DNA of 64,000 nt from Atherinomorus stipes (Eukaryota; Chordata; Actinopteri; Atheriniformes; Atherinidae), in NCBI GenBank assembly GCA_023101725.1, contig JALJCO010001448.1:681001-745000 (forward strand). The letters run 5' to 3'. The translations under genes and the position numbers were made by a program. Positions within the stretch are counted from its first letter, which is position 1. Each line of letters starts with the position of its first letter. This document shows, in pieces, positions 22,421-33,049 of the stretch. The notes beneath the pieces are model-generated. The model was not told the DNA's origin. It made no database searches and saw only the letters and a program-made list of their open reading frames with translations.

Positions 22421-22755
22421 AGCTGCAGTGGCTCAGGTGGTAGAGCAGGTCGGCCAATGATTGAAGGATCGGCAGTTCGAATCCCGATCACCCAGCCATC
22501 CGTCGTTGTGTCCTTGGGTAAGACACTTAGCCGTCCTTGCCTTCAGTGAGGGCCTTGCTGGTGAACGAATGTGTGTGAATGTTCTGGTGGTGGTCGGAGG
22601 GGCCGTAGGCGCAAAATGGCTGCCACGGTTCCGTCAGTCCGTCCCAGGGCAGCTGTGGCTACATACCTAGCTTACCATCACCAAGTATGAATGAGGAGTG
22701 AAAGAATAATGGACCTACTGTGAGCGCTTTGAGTGCCCTGCTCATTATTATTATA
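22421..22755 (+). mobile_element. tRNA-derived SINE
   Basis: A pol III A box TGGCTCAGGTGG (22429-22440) and a B box AGTTCGAATCC (22474-22484) sit about 33 bases apart. They are followed by a body with GTGTCCTTGGGTAAGACACT and a 3' part GTGAGCGCTTTGAGTGCCC. This is a SINE head derived from a tRNA, not a tRNA gene: no cloverleaf continues past the B box. The 69-codon ORF within it is spurious. Confidence 0.88.
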
Positions 22756-23137
22756 ATGGGCATATTTTATGCATTTTCCATCATAAAAAGTAGTTCAAAT
22801 CTCTATTTTGACTTGAATATTGTTCAGTAAGATGCAATAAATGGTTATGGGCCTTTCAAACCTGACATCTACCATAATGCCTCAACAGCGGGAGGATGCT
22901 AGTGAAGGCATGAATGACCTGTCATTTAACAGGTGCTTCCTTTACTGCCATCTAGGGATGTAACGATATGAAAATTTCATATCACAGTTATTGTGGCCAA
23001 AATGATCATGGTTATTTTTATTGCGGTGTTATAGAAATATCCCCCAGCATCTTTAAAAGTATCCAAAGTGGGTCTAAATGTCTACTTTGTCCTTGGTAAA
23101 GGGGGAAAAATCTCAAGAGAGCTGTCCATGAGGACGC

Positions 23138-23865
23138 TAGGGATGGGCTATATCGGAATGTTTCATGTTGATACGATACCAGTAATTTATGGCACTTTTT
23201 CAGCGATATTGATACCAATACTTTTGTCCTTTAAAAGAAAATCACATGATTGTACATTTTGCATTAATATCTTGAATGCAAGGGCAATACTAGATACAAG
23301 TAAAACCTGAGAACAGAAGTACTGGAAAGAAATGCTTTTAAAACAATAATAAATTATAGTGATGATAAAATTAAACAAAAATAGATTAAAAACGCTTTTC
23401 AGTTATCAAATAACATAACACATACTAAGTAAAATAATCAAATTTATTAAGTGGAAAATGTTAAAATAGAAAAATGTAATAGTCATATTATAAATTTACC
23501 AAAACATCATGTACAATAACCTGCATTAAAGCACTCAAAGACAACAAAACATCATCATCACCAACAGTAGCAGCATCATCGTGACATCTGATAGGCTACC
23601 ACCATCATGTGATACAGAAGCTAGACTCTGATAGGCTACCACCATCATGTGATACAGAAGCTAGACTCTGATAGGCTACCACCATCATGTGATACAGAGG
23701 CTAGAACCTGTCTGCTTTCACCATTTCATTGCCAAAACTCTCAAAGTAGAAACAAATGCAATTTGCGTACGGTGGTATCACAATACTCAAAAAAGTATTG
23801 ATTCCGATATTTTGTCTGGCTGGTATCGAAGTATCGACTCCAAGGTATCGATATGCCCATCCCTA
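23138..23865. mobile_element. hAT-like element nested in the 22953 element
   Basis: Ends TAGGGATGGGCTATATCGG and, inverted, TAGGGATGGGCATATCGATA. The flanking octamers GAGGACGC and GTGGGCGC agree at six of eight positions. The interior is AT-rich and includes a 40-bp tandem array. Confidence 0.85.
23588..23705 (+). repeat. Three tandem 40-bp units
   Basis: Units start at 23588, 23628 and 23668 with CTGATAGGCTACCACCATCA. The first two are identical and the third differs near its end. Tandem without spacers, hence not CRISPR-like. Confidence 0.95.
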
Positions 23866-24270
23866 GTGGGCGCCTTCATTAACTTCTGCCATGTTTTCAT
23901 AAATCAAACATTCCAAACTGCTACTGCTTTTCCAGCTGATGAGCAGCATCATTAGGCGTTTTTCAAAGTGCAGTAATCAGTCGTGGTTTTAACGATAATT
24001 AAAATTTGAAACAGTATTACTAATTGTTGGGAATTTTATCACGGTTAACCATTTTTACCGGTAATCGTTACATCCCTACTGCTATCTACAAACTGAATAA
24101 CAAAATCTAAAACAACTGTCAACATAAAGACATTGTGTTGTGCAGCATTAAGTCACTATTCAACAGTTCTTGTTTTAAACAAACACTGTTATTATCTTTG
24201 AAGTAAAACTGTTACTGTTTTTTAACGTTTTTATTTAGGCTATGCTCGTCCCTCCCGAATGAATTGAAGT

Positions 24271-24442
24271 ATTTGGGGGCTGTAGTTGCCTTTATTTGAC
24301 AGCAACTTGACAGGAAAGCAGGTCAGAGAGAGTGGGGCATGCCATGCAGCAAAGGGCCCCAGGGCAGGACCCAAACCTGTGCCGGATGCACCGGGGAGCT
24401 GTAGCTTCAGGGCGGCTGCTCAACCACCTCAGCTACGCCCCC
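24271..24442 (-). mobile_element. tRNA-derived SINE, second family
   Basis: On the minus strand there is an A box TAGCTGAGGTGG (24435-24424), a B-box-like GGTTTGGGTCC (24378-24368), a body with GGGGCCCTTTGCTGCATG, and a 3' end AATAAAGGCAACTACAGCCC. The order matches a second widespread fish SINE-like family. Confidence 0.75.
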
Positions 24443-24541
24443 CCTCCTTGTTTCTCTTTTCTATGCAACTTTAAGCCATGTTTGTTTGCTATTCTTTTGT
24501 TGCTGAAGCAAGGTCATTTCCCCACGGCTGGATTAACGAAG

Positions 24542-24640
24542 TAGGGCTGCAACAATTCGTCAACGTTGTTGATAAAGGTAGACAATAAAAGTGGTCAACA
24601 ACAGGTTTAATTGTTGACCACTGTCAACAAATATCTGGTG
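24542..24640 (+). mobile_element. hAT-like terminus fragment
   Basis: TAGGGCTGCAACAATTCGTC followed by GTTGTTGATAA and GGTCAACAACAGG, the start of a very common fish element. The opposite end is not found. Confidence 0.65.
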
Positions 24641-24889
24641 GCGGACCAGGGAAATGAACTGGCCTGCGTGCAGTCCAGACGTTTCACTCGTAGAAACGAC
24701 CATTTAAAGCAAAATGAAACAAAACGTCCAGCAACCAAAGTCCAGGATTGTTGAGCAACTAGAATCCTGCATCAGACCAGAACAGGCAACATCCCTCTCC
24801 TAAAACTCCAGCAACTGGTCTCTTCACTTCCCAGACGTTTACAGACAGAAGAGAGGATGCTGCACACTGGAAAACATCACTCTGGAACT

Positions 24890-25090
24890 ACTTTTTACAG
24901 ACGATTCAGATTCAGAATGAGCTCGTATTTTCCATGAAATGGTGAAATGTCTCACTTTCAACAACAGATGTGTTGTTTATGATCTATTTGGAATAAAATC
25001 TGAATTGATGAGATTTGGAAATAACTGTTTTGTGTTTCCATTCACATTTTACACAAAGACCAGATTATTTTAGTAACTCAAGCACAGGAA
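24890..25090 (+). mobile_element. Decayed repeat, family T copy 1
   Basis: GGAATAAAATCTGAATTGAT, GAGATTTGGAAATAACTG, CACATTTTACACAAAGACC parallels the sequence at 44630-44768 in the same order. Both look like the end of one old element family. The limits are approximate. Confidence 0.5.
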
Positions 25091-26240
25091 GAGAAATTGA
25101 TTTATCCCCCCTAGTTAGTCTATTTCCACTATGAGACATGATGATATCGGTTCCTTTTCAGCTCGTTAGTATTGAAGTTTTTTCCAGCTGACCTGTTACA
25201 AATAAACCAAACCAGTTGATAACCAATTTAGCTGGAGGGAAGTACGCACCGGGTCCAGCGACAAACCGAAGCTTTTTGGGATCCTCATTTATCAACCGCT
25301 CTGACGTACATATGTGAGCTTATTAAGTGCTTAAAAACATTTCCAAGCCCAGTGTGCAAGTTATTGACTTGTACTCAGAAATGTGGTAAATATCATCTCG
25401 CCCCATTTCTGTGCTGTAAATTCACACCATGTCATCTCAAGGCACTTGTAAAGATAAAGTCCAAAATAATTATGATTTAATCCAATTCATTATAGTCCAA
25501 TTATAATCTAATTAAAACAAATCCATCATAAGATCCACATTAGTCCAGTTTATAATTACTGTGTTCAACTAAACCAATTCATAATATAATGACCAAGCTA
25601 AGGAAACCGCCGGATTGGATCAAATCTTTTCTTTGATTCAATCCTAAATCTTACTAAACTCTCCTGGACAAATCAACAGCAAGATGCTGAGAACGTGTGT
25701 CCAAGTCAAAGGAAGTCACTTTTGTTTATGACACACACACACGAGCCATTTCCATGCAGTTTCTTAAGGGTCATGTTGCTACCAAACAGAGTTAACGGAG
25801 GGCATTTCTGAATGAGAGTGACCGTGTATGACCCTGACGTGTCTCAGCCTACGCTGGATACCATGAATGGGGACAAGCGTGCTGGTTTGGACCATGTGGG
25901 ACTTATCAAAAGCTGATTAGTGACTACTTAGTGATGTGGACACGGTACTGTTCTGTTGTGGTAGAGACAAAGATGTGGATTTACCTGTTGATCTGTCTTC
26001 CTGAGGCCATGAACTGTAGGTAGTGATGAATGAAAAGAGACAAAGAACAAAAGAAGTAGGGGAAATCCCCTCAGAAAGCTGGGATGGGTTGAGGAGCTGA
26101 TCCGTCCCCTCAGATCTCAGAGTCACTTCTATTCTCTATCAAACACACCACCTGAGGTGTTTCAGGATGTTCTACAATGTGAACCTTTAGTAAAAATGAA
26201 AGATTAATAGATCTAGCATTAAATATTTCACTACTTTATC
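25091..26240. other. No recognised gene; AT-rich imperfect repeats
   Basis: Bases 25440-25590 hold irregular repeats of TCCAATTCAT/TAATCCAATT type near GTCATCTCAAGGCACTT, which resembles an old retroposon end. Beyond that nothing is recognised. Confidence 0.45.
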
Positions 26241-26438
26241 TAGGGATGCACGATATAATCAGCCCCCTATCGGTATCGGCCTATACAGGCCTTAAAACTG
26301 AGTATCGGAGATCGGGCACCTCACCGATATTTAACCAATATTTAACTGATCAGCTCGCTGTTTCTAAAGCCTAAAAAAAAAAAAAAAAAAAAAATCTTCA
26401 AAAACTTATTTTATACAGATTTTAAAACTTCTAAAGAC

Positions 26439-26991
26439 TGGGGTTGGGAAAAAATATTGCTAATCTGAAATATTGAAATATTTTCATATGCTGATATTAT
26501 ATTGACATTTAAAAGTGTGGTATAGATCTATTTCCAATCGAAATGTTGCGATATTTCATCGTTCTGTTACAAAATCTTGTGAGAATTCTCAAAAATTTTG
26601 CAATATTTTATATGATGATATCATATGGACGTTTAAAAACACAGTATCAATCTATTTTCCTAATAAAATCTTGTGATATTTTATCGTTCTGTTACAAAAT
26701 CTTGAGAATTCACAAAAGTATTGCAATATTTTTCATATGCTGGCATCATATTAACATTTAAAAACACGTTATCGATCTATTTTCCTAACAAAGTCTTGCG
26801 ATATTTCATCGGCCTGTTACAAAATCTTGCGAGAATTCACAAAATATCATGAGGTTTTGTAACAGAATGATGAAATCTTGCGAGATTTCGTGAGTAAAAT
26901 AGATCAATACTGCTTTTTAAAATACAGATTTAATCTTGACATGTGAAAATATCGCAATATTTCAGTGTATCGATATTTTTTCCCACCCCTA
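26439..26991. mobile_element. hAT-like MITE, family E copy 2, internally expanded
   Basis: Ends TGGGGTTGGGAAAAAATATT and, inverted, TAGGGGTGGGAAAAAATATC match the 306-bp MITE at 12119. This copy is about 550 bases because an internal segment is tandemly repeated. Confidence 0.85.
26476..26850 (+). repeat. Three tandem units of about 125 bp
   Basis: Landmarks CATATGCTGATATTATATTG, TATATGATGATATCATATGG and CATATGCTGGCATCATATTA recur at about 26486, 26609 and 26735. Each is followed by CATTTAAAA or GTTTAAAA, an ATCGATCTATTTTCC-like block and TTCTGTTACAAAATCTTG-like text. Confidence 0.88.
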
Positions 26992-27833
26992 TTTTTCAAA
27001 GTGTCGGAAACGGATAACAAAACTGATATTTGCAATGACTTCTTTTTTTCCAGCTTTAATATCGGTATCGATATCAGTTATCAGCCACATGAGTTTTAAA
27101 ATATCGGCATATCGGGTATCGGCCAAAATTCCAATATCGTGCATCCCTAATTCTAACTCAATACAGCTTTTGGTGTTCCTGAAAACTTTACCAGCCAAGA
27201 CTAGTTAAATTAGGTAAAATGATGGCCCAGTTTTAAAGAGACACAAACATCTAATCAGCCAATCACATGGCAGCAACTCAACACATCATATAGTCATGGT
27301 CATGATGACTTGAAGAGGTTCAAATTGAACATCTGAATTGGGAAGAAATGGGATGTAACTGGCTTTGAACATAGCATGGTGTTTTGGTCGCACATCTAGC
27401 CTTAAGCAGATGGGCTACAGCAGCAGAAGACCACTGAGGCTACAATTCACATGACTCACCAAAACTGTACAATAGAAGATGGAAAAACATCGTCTGGTCT
27501 GATCTAGGGCTGCACAATATATCGTTTGAGCATCATCGTTGCAATGCACTAGTGTGCAATAGTCACATTGCAATTCCTGCAAGGTGAATAAACTCTTCTC
27601 ATCTAATTTCAAGAGTACCTGACAAACACTGCACGCAGCACTCCACCAATCACCATCGTTCTTATTCAGTTTGCAGAACAAAAAACCTTCATGGTAAAAT
27701 GCAATTCACATTTGTTCATAATTAAAACTCAGGCCCTCTGTTTTTGTGACTCTCAAAAACAGAAAAAAACAGACTTGCAATATTCACAAAGAGGCAAAAT
27801 CACTGCAGGTTAATTGTCAAGAGTGCAGAAGAA

Positions 27834-28281
27834 TTTAAAGACACACAACGTAACTTTTAGACCTTAAAAATCTGCATTTCTGACTGGTTTTGATGGCACA
27901 CCAACATTAATTATGCACATTTTCGAGTGTCCCAGGACTCAGAAACTGCAGTATGTAAGATTCCCATCTGGGACGCGACTGTGACGTTGCAGTCAACTAT
28001 TGGTTGCGCACTAGCAAACGGATATGAACCAGACATGAACACCGCGGGTGTTTTGAACGCGCTTCATGTCAGATTCGGTAAAAGACACGCAAGGAAACAT
28101 TACCAGAGGAAGAGAGGAAATGAAAGAGAGGAAGGAACAGAATAAGAGTCAAAATAAGACTGTCTGTTATTGGCTGGAGTGAATCACAGTACAGGTACGA
28201 TGAAGATGGATGCTAGTTTAGCCACCGATGGGGGGCGCGTCACTAAGAAAACTGCTAAAAGTTCCGTTGTGTGTCTTTAAA
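27834..28281 (+). mobile_element. MITE with TTTAAAGACACACAACG ends, copy 1
   Basis: Left terminus TTTAAAGACACACAACGTAA and right terminus, inverted, TTTAAAGACACACAACGGAA, about 25 bases long. The copy at 37408 is about 85-90% alike by eye. Both carry the same short basic ORF near the centre. Confidence 0.92.
28066..28182 (+). pseudogene. Short ORF carried by the MITE, frame-shifted copy
   Basis: Opens MSDSVKDTQGN and closes TVCYWLE before TGA. Aligned with the MITE copy at 37 kb, it shares the start codon, the first six codons except one (MSDSVK against MSNSVK), the position of the stop and the YWLE end. Single-base indels throw the middle into another frame. The 37-kb version shows what the undamaged reading looks like. 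No domain is assigned. Confidence 0.5.
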
Positions 28282-28321
28282 GTGCTTTTCAAGTCGTATA
28301 CGTATATGGCAGGGTTAGAAA

Positions 28322-28863
28322 TAGGGCTGTGTTAAAAAAAAAAAAAAGAAGTCAATTTTCCATTTCTGAATCGATTCTCACATTTATTTCTAAAGATCGA
28401 TTCATATGTCTTAAGATCAATTTTTCTTTCTTTTTCATGAAATGCCCATTTAATTTTAATGGGGTGCATTTTTAATGTTATATTTTTAATAATGCACCAG
28501 GTTAGTGTCCAGCTGTAGATATCTCTGGTGTCCTCTGTGTTCTACCCTGGATCTGTTTGGGTATTATGTCCTACAGCATGTTTGTGAAATCAGTTGTGTC
28601 AACATTAAAGGAGAGGGTTTGGTCCTTACAGCTGCCATTGACTACCAATACTTCAGTAATTTGATGTTGCATGTTAATGTATTACTAGCATCAATATGTT
28701 GCATAACTACAGTCATGAAATTTGGGTAACGGCTAAAAAAAACTGTTTTCAAAACCAGCAAACCAAATCAAGATTGGACCGGACGGATTGAACAGGATCG
28801 ATTCTAAACCACGAGAATTGGAATCAAATCGATTCTTGAAATCTGAATTGATACCCAGTCCTA
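28322..28863 (-). mobile_element. hAT-like element, family G copy 1, perfect TSD
   Basis: Ends TAGGGCTGTGTT and ACCCAGTCCTA; flanked by identical GTTAGAAA octamers at 28314-28321 and 28864-28871. The interior (AATCGATTCTCACATTTATT, GAGAGGGTTTGGTCCTTACA) is the reverse complement of parts of the longer copy at 31578. Confidence 0.93.
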
Positions 28864-29259
28864 GTTAGAAAACATCAGTGTCAGTTTTATCCCAACATTG
28901 TGCAGCCCTACTCTGCTCAGTCTCCATGACCATAACGATCCCTCCATGACCACAGCGTACGCTGTTCAATCAAAGCTCACATCATCTCCAACTGCTTCCT
29001 GGAACATGATGATGAGTTCACGGTACTCCAACGGCCTCCACAGTCACCAGATCTCAGTCCAGCAGAGCAGCTTTGGGATGTGGTGGAACGGGAGATTCTC
29101 AGCATGGGTGCAGCAGCTGTGTGATGCTGTCATGTCAATATGGAGCAAAATCACTGAGGAATGTTTCCACCATGTTGAATCTACGACACCAAGAATTAAA
29201 AAGGAGGTCCAACCCAGTACTAGAGGGTGGACCTGATAAGTGGACAAAGAGGATCTACA

Positions 29260-30682
29260 TGATGGGAAGATGTAAATGAGGCCACTGTGTTTGATTGCCC
29301 CCCGTTTCCTGGTCACCAGGTCATTGGGTCATTATAGTAATCAGTTGTTGTGTATGATCAATAGGCAGCACAGTGAACATGTGTTATCAATAAAGCCTGG
29401 AGGGCCGGCATCAGGACAGACTGATGATTTTACAGTTTTGTGTTTGTCTGCTCCAGATCATGCCGTGATGAATAGTGGAATTAATCATTAAAGGATGGAA
29501 ACCAAACAGACCCGGAGTTATTTACAGCTGGAGTTCAGCCCAGCTAGATTCCTCGGAAGCGTCTGGGTTGATGATTTAGACTTGATGGATGTAAACGGGA
29601 CAGTTCAGGCCATAAAAACCCAACTCTGCACGTATGGATCCCTCTTTCAGACCTAATTTAATCATTCTGAAAAACAGAGATGTAAGGCTTTTAAATATTT
29701 CCACCTGCTGTGATTGACTGGCGACATCACCGGATCGACCCCCTACATGAGCCACACCAGGATAAAATGTGTGTGGAGAATTAAATAATGAGTGAAGAGT
29801 CTCCATCCGTTTGGTGAACACTGAACTCTGTCATGTTTGTCAGAAAATTACACAAAAAAATTACAGGAGGGGAAAAGAAGAAAGGAGATGGGAGGGGCTA
29901 AAAATTTTTCTGCGGACATCTGGACGTAATTAAGCATCCTGGTTTCATACATCACACACACATTTGTGTGTGTATAGAGTGCTATAGAGAGCTTTGGCAA
30001 AGTGGAGCCAGGATGAAGAGTTGGTAGGGATACATCATCTTCATCCAGACCATCAGAGAGTAGGAACCTTATCCCACCATGTTTAATGATCTGAACACAA
30101 GGAGAGCTGATCTGAGAGCGAAGATCAGGGATGAATGGGGATACTTGGAGTTTGTGTGGCCCTTTGCCAAGAAAAGAGGTATCGACTGCAGGTCCGTTAG
30201 AAGATGTGATTGCAGCATGAAGGTTGTTTTTTTTCTTTTTTTTTTTTAATGTTTGATTGAGCTCAGGAGGAAAATTACACTGATAATTTATCTGCTTATT
30301 GTGATGTGATATGACTGGAAGCGATTGGTTTAATCAGGATGTGATATCATTTCTATCAATTTCCATCACCAGATCCCAAATCAAATCAAAGTCACATCAT
30401 GGCAGGAACAAACACTGAAATTACCATTTACACCCTGACTGATTAGGAATGTGACAAAATGGTGATATACTGAAATATCGCAATACTTTATACTGCCACG
30501 TCATACAGATAATATAAAAAAATCTGAATCAATATTTGTTTACCAACAAAATCTCAAAAAATGTTTTTCTATTATGCAACAGTCCAGCATGTAGAAAAGT
30601 CTCTGCTTTACACGGATATTTATGTGCAGTCTGCAGCTTCAGGTTAAACTTTACACACAAAACGTACAAGTTAAAACATATG
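29260..30682. other. No recognised gene; possible element end
   Basis: Bases 30446-30600 (TAGGAATGTGACAAAATGG, ATATCGCAATACTTTA) look like the start of another hAT-like element whose other end may be near 31550. Apart from the small ORF at 30079, nothing else is recognised. Confidence 0.4.
30079..30249 (+). pseudogene. Small ORF, possible ORF1-type retroposon remnant
   Basis: A 56-codon frame opens MFNDLNTRRADLRAKI and includes FVWPFAKKRGIDC before running into a T-rich tract. Composition is protein-like and basic. I see a weak resemblance to the C-terminal part of L1-type ORF1 proteins (F-N-D-L, R-A-x-L-R-A-K), but this is an impression without alignment. No flanking splice sites or retroposon tail are evident. 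Confidence 0.2.
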
Positions 30683-31289
30683 TAGAAATGCACCGATCCA
30701 TTTTTTTTCCCCGATCCAATCAGATACGTGAGCTGAACAAATCGGCAGATACCCGATACTGATCTGATACTACCGTTGAATGAATGAAATGTATACCTTC
30801 CTTTGTGAGTGAAGGCATCATGCTTGACATAAACATTTAGCCTTGTTATAAAGGTGGGGGGGGGGAGAGGTGGGTGGGCTTTGGGGGGGCCCGGGTGGCC
30901 CGCCGCCCTACACTGGGAGAAGGGAGCCCTTGCTCTCTGTCTGTAGAGATGGGTGAAATGCAGCCTAATTTCCCTGGGGATCATACAAGTATAACAAAAA
31001 AAAAAAAAAAAAAAAAAAAAAAGGTAATGAGTTTACTTAATATTATTTATTAGCCAATAAAGTGTACATTAGCAAAAAGAAATAAATATCACTTCTCTGC
31101 TATGTGTAATGACGTAACTAGCACTGCAAACATAGAATTGAGGTGACTAGATGGCTGACGCTGTATTGTTGTGTATATTAACATAAACAGAAATGACTGG
31201 ATCGGCCTCATTCATCCAATATCCGATCCAGCTTATAAGTCAATATCGAGGCCAATATCCGATCCAGGTATTAGATCGGTGCATCTCTA
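30683..31289. mobile_element. hAT-like element with GCACCGATC ends
   Basis: Ends TAGAAATGCACCGATCCATT and, inverted, TAGAGATGCACCGATCTAAT; flanks AACATATG and AACATACA (6 of 8). Internal CCGATCCAGCTTATAAG and repeated CCGAT motifs are typical. It contains a long A run. Confidence 0.85.
30994..31022 (+). repeat. Poly-A tract
   Basis: An uninterrupted A run of about 27 bases inside a hAT-like element, the longest A run in the window. It could mark a lost retroposon tail or be a slippage product. Confidence 0.9.
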
Positions 31290-31577
31290 AACATACATAT
31301 GTCCACGTTGCATAGACCACCCAGTTTCACATTATAATGCACTGACTGAAATGTTTATTTTTATGCGCTAATATGCGCACAGTAACAGAACACATGAATT
31401 TCTGTAATTTATGAGAAACTGACAAATTTTGTAATTCATTTCAAATGGATTCAGTTTGGACATTAAATTTGGAACGTCTTCGGTGACACATATTGTGGTG
31501 CATCGTGGATTCAATTTGTTGCAATAGATCAATTATTGCAGAATCTCCATATCGTGATAAAATATAGTTATCGTAGG

Positions 31578-32487
31578 TAGGGCTGGGTATCGATTCAGAT
31601 TTCAAGAATCGATTCGATTCCGATTCTTATGGTTTTGAATCGATTATTTTTGATCTGTCCGATCCAATCCGATTTCGATTCAATCTCGATTCGATCTCAA
31701 TTTGGTTTGCTGGAATTGAAAAAATTTTTAGCCTTTACCCAAATTCCATAACTCTGTAGTTATGCAACATATTAATACTAGTATTATATTAATATTCTAG
31801 AACGAAGAATGAAGTAATGTAGTTAATGGTGGCTGTAAGGACCAAACCAAACCAAACCCTCTCCCCAGATACAGTCATCCACAAAATTATTCATACCCTC
31901 CAATTTAAAAAAGACTACATTCACAACAGTAATTCAAATAACAGGAAACAAATAATAAAAATTCACAAAATTATGATTCAGTGAGGCAAAATACACAGTA
32001 AGTCAGCATTTAAAACTTAAAACGACCAGCGACTAACCCGCTAGCTCGATGCTAACTATTAATGGAAAATGCCATTGACATGCTAACGGAATTAGCATCT
32101 ACGTCGTAACTTCAAAGATAACATACAAAATAGAAAGTATCAATTTCACCTCAATCATGAACATTAACTGCATTTATTAAAGTACTTACAGGCAGATGTT
32201 TCCTCTGCTCTGTTTAAACTGAATTTTTAGAAACTACTTTTACCAGCTCCACTTAGTCTTCTTCTGGCACTGCACCAGCTTTAGTAGTTCTACACTCTGT
32301 CCAGCTCACTATCTCCCCCCAGCGGAGCGGCTGAGCCACTGCACTTAACCCGGGGCCGTACATTAAATGGTCATTTACAAAAAAAAAAGATAAGAAAAAT
32401 CGATCTTTGGACATATGAATCGATCTTTGAAAATTAATATGAGAATCGATTCAGAATTGGAAAATCGATCTTTTGAACACAGCCCTA
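31578..32487 (+). mobile_element. hAT-like element, family G copy 2
   Basis: Ends TAGGGCTGGGTATCGATTC and GAACACAGCCCTA; flanked by ATCGTAGG and AACGTAGG (7 of 8). It shares its terminal ATCGATTC-rich regions and an internal GTAAGGACCAAACC region with the opposite-strand copy at 28322, and has about 370 extra bases, mostly around 31880-32340. Confidence 0.9.
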
Positions 32488-32495
32488 AACGTAGG

Positions 32496-32545
32496 CCAGG
32501 GGTGCCCAAGTCCGGTCCTCAAGAGCAACTGTCCTGCAATCCTTA
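32496..32545 (+). mobile_element. hAT-like terminus fragment
   Basis: CAGGGGTGCCCAAGTCCGG then TCCTCAAGAGCAACTGTCCTG is the start of a well-known vertebrate hAT family. Only this end is present. Confidence 0.7.
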
Positions 32546-32752
32546 AGCCTGCCGCACACAAGAGCTTTCTGCTGAGCTAAAAGTCATTGGAGGCCGTTTG
32601 CTCAGCAGATCGTCGCCGTGTGCGCCTGATTTTTGGTGAGTTTTTTGCCTCACGAGGCCTTGTGGTGAAAATCAAACACTTTTGATACTTTTTGCATCAA
32701 GAGGCAAAAAACTCACCGTGTGCGCTCAACTTGAGCTCTGCTGAGGGCAGAA
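32546..32752. mobile_element. Foldback fragment
   Basis: GGTGAGTTTTTTGCCTC at 32635-32651 pairs with GAGGCAAAAAACTCACC at 32701-32717. The match extends outward through GTGTGCGC and CTCAGCAGA blocks. Outer limits are uncertain. Confidence 0.6.
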
Positions 32753-33049
32753 GTTCTAGCGACCAATTAAAATGCGTCTGTCGATCAAATGATTTCAAGA
32801 TGGCAGCTCACTGCAATGTAGTCCGTTACATTTTAGAGGATAAATTGGTGGAAATTTATACGGCCAGACTACAGCTGCTTATAGACCCTTCTCACGTGTC
32901 GTTGCTGATCACGTGACAGTCACGTTGGCGACGTACGCCTGCTGACCCTGATCGACAAGTTAAAGTTGAAACCTAACCGCTTTGAAGTGTAACTTTACAT
33001 TATTTAAGTGAATGAATCACAGACGCACCATCTTTACACATACTTTTGA

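Larger units (their letters stand above)
22953..24078. mobile_element. hAT-like element, outer member of a nest
   Basis: Ends TAGGGATGTAACGATATG and, inverted, TAGGGATGTAACGATTACC. Flanks are CTGCCATC (22945-22952) and CTGCTATC (24079-24086), an 8-bp TSD with one change. Another hAT-like element is inserted at 23138-23865; without it the element is about 400 bases. Confidence 0.9.
26241..27149. mobile_element. hAT-like element, outer member of a nest
   Basis: Ends TAGGGATGCACGATATAATC and, inverted, TAGGGATGCACGATATTGG; the interior has repeated ATCGGTATCGG motifs. The flanking octamers ACTTTATC and ATTCTAAC agree poorly, so the TSD has decayed or the ends have moved. An A run at 26372-26393 precedes the inner element at 26439. 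Confidence 0.82.
27505..28910. mobile_element. hAT-like element inserted in a Tc1 copy
   Basis: Ends TAGGGCTGCACAATATATCG and, inverted, TAGGGCTGCACAATGTTGG. The flanking octamers GTCTGATC and CTCTGCTC (6 of 8) both derive from the Tc1 motif at the break, so the insertion point is certain. It holds two further MITEs (27834-28281, 28322-28863); its own sequence is only about 400 bases. Confidence 0.92.
27250..29190 (+). pseudogene. Tc1-family transposase, split and decayed
   Basis: The 5' part contains the N-terminal DNA-binding region and then, after an internal deletion, AGCAGATGGGCTACAGCAGC and GGTCTGATC, where the first catalytic Asp motif begins. After the 1.4-kb insertion, reading resumes at 28911 with CTCTGCTCAGTCTCC, the rest of that motif. 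The region of the second Asp is deleted. Near 29030-29090 RPPQSPDLSPAEQLWDVVE can be read, with the third acid as GAG at 29065-29067. Stops and frameshifts follow, so the gene is dead. Confidence 0.88.
27213..29258 (+). mobile_element. Tc1 family 1 copy 3, split by a hAT-like element
   Basis: Left part 27213-27504 (CATCTAATCAGCCAATCACA, ATGGCAGCAACTCAA, then transposase pieces) and right part 28911-29258 (CAACCCAGTACTAGAGGGTG at the end) are consecutive pieces of one Tc1 copy in + orientation. The break falls exactly in the codons for the first catalytic motif, GTCTGATGAGTCTC. Confidence 0.92.

Noticed and set aside
22429..22484. tRNA gene suggested by A and B boxes
   Set aside because: No acceptor stem or complete cloverleaf follows; the boxes head a SINE body of about 330 bases. 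The same applies to the minus-strand boxes at 24368-24435.
23588..23705. CRISPR-like regular repeat
   Set aside because: Units are directly adjacent with no spacers, there are only three, and the setting is a vertebrate transposon.
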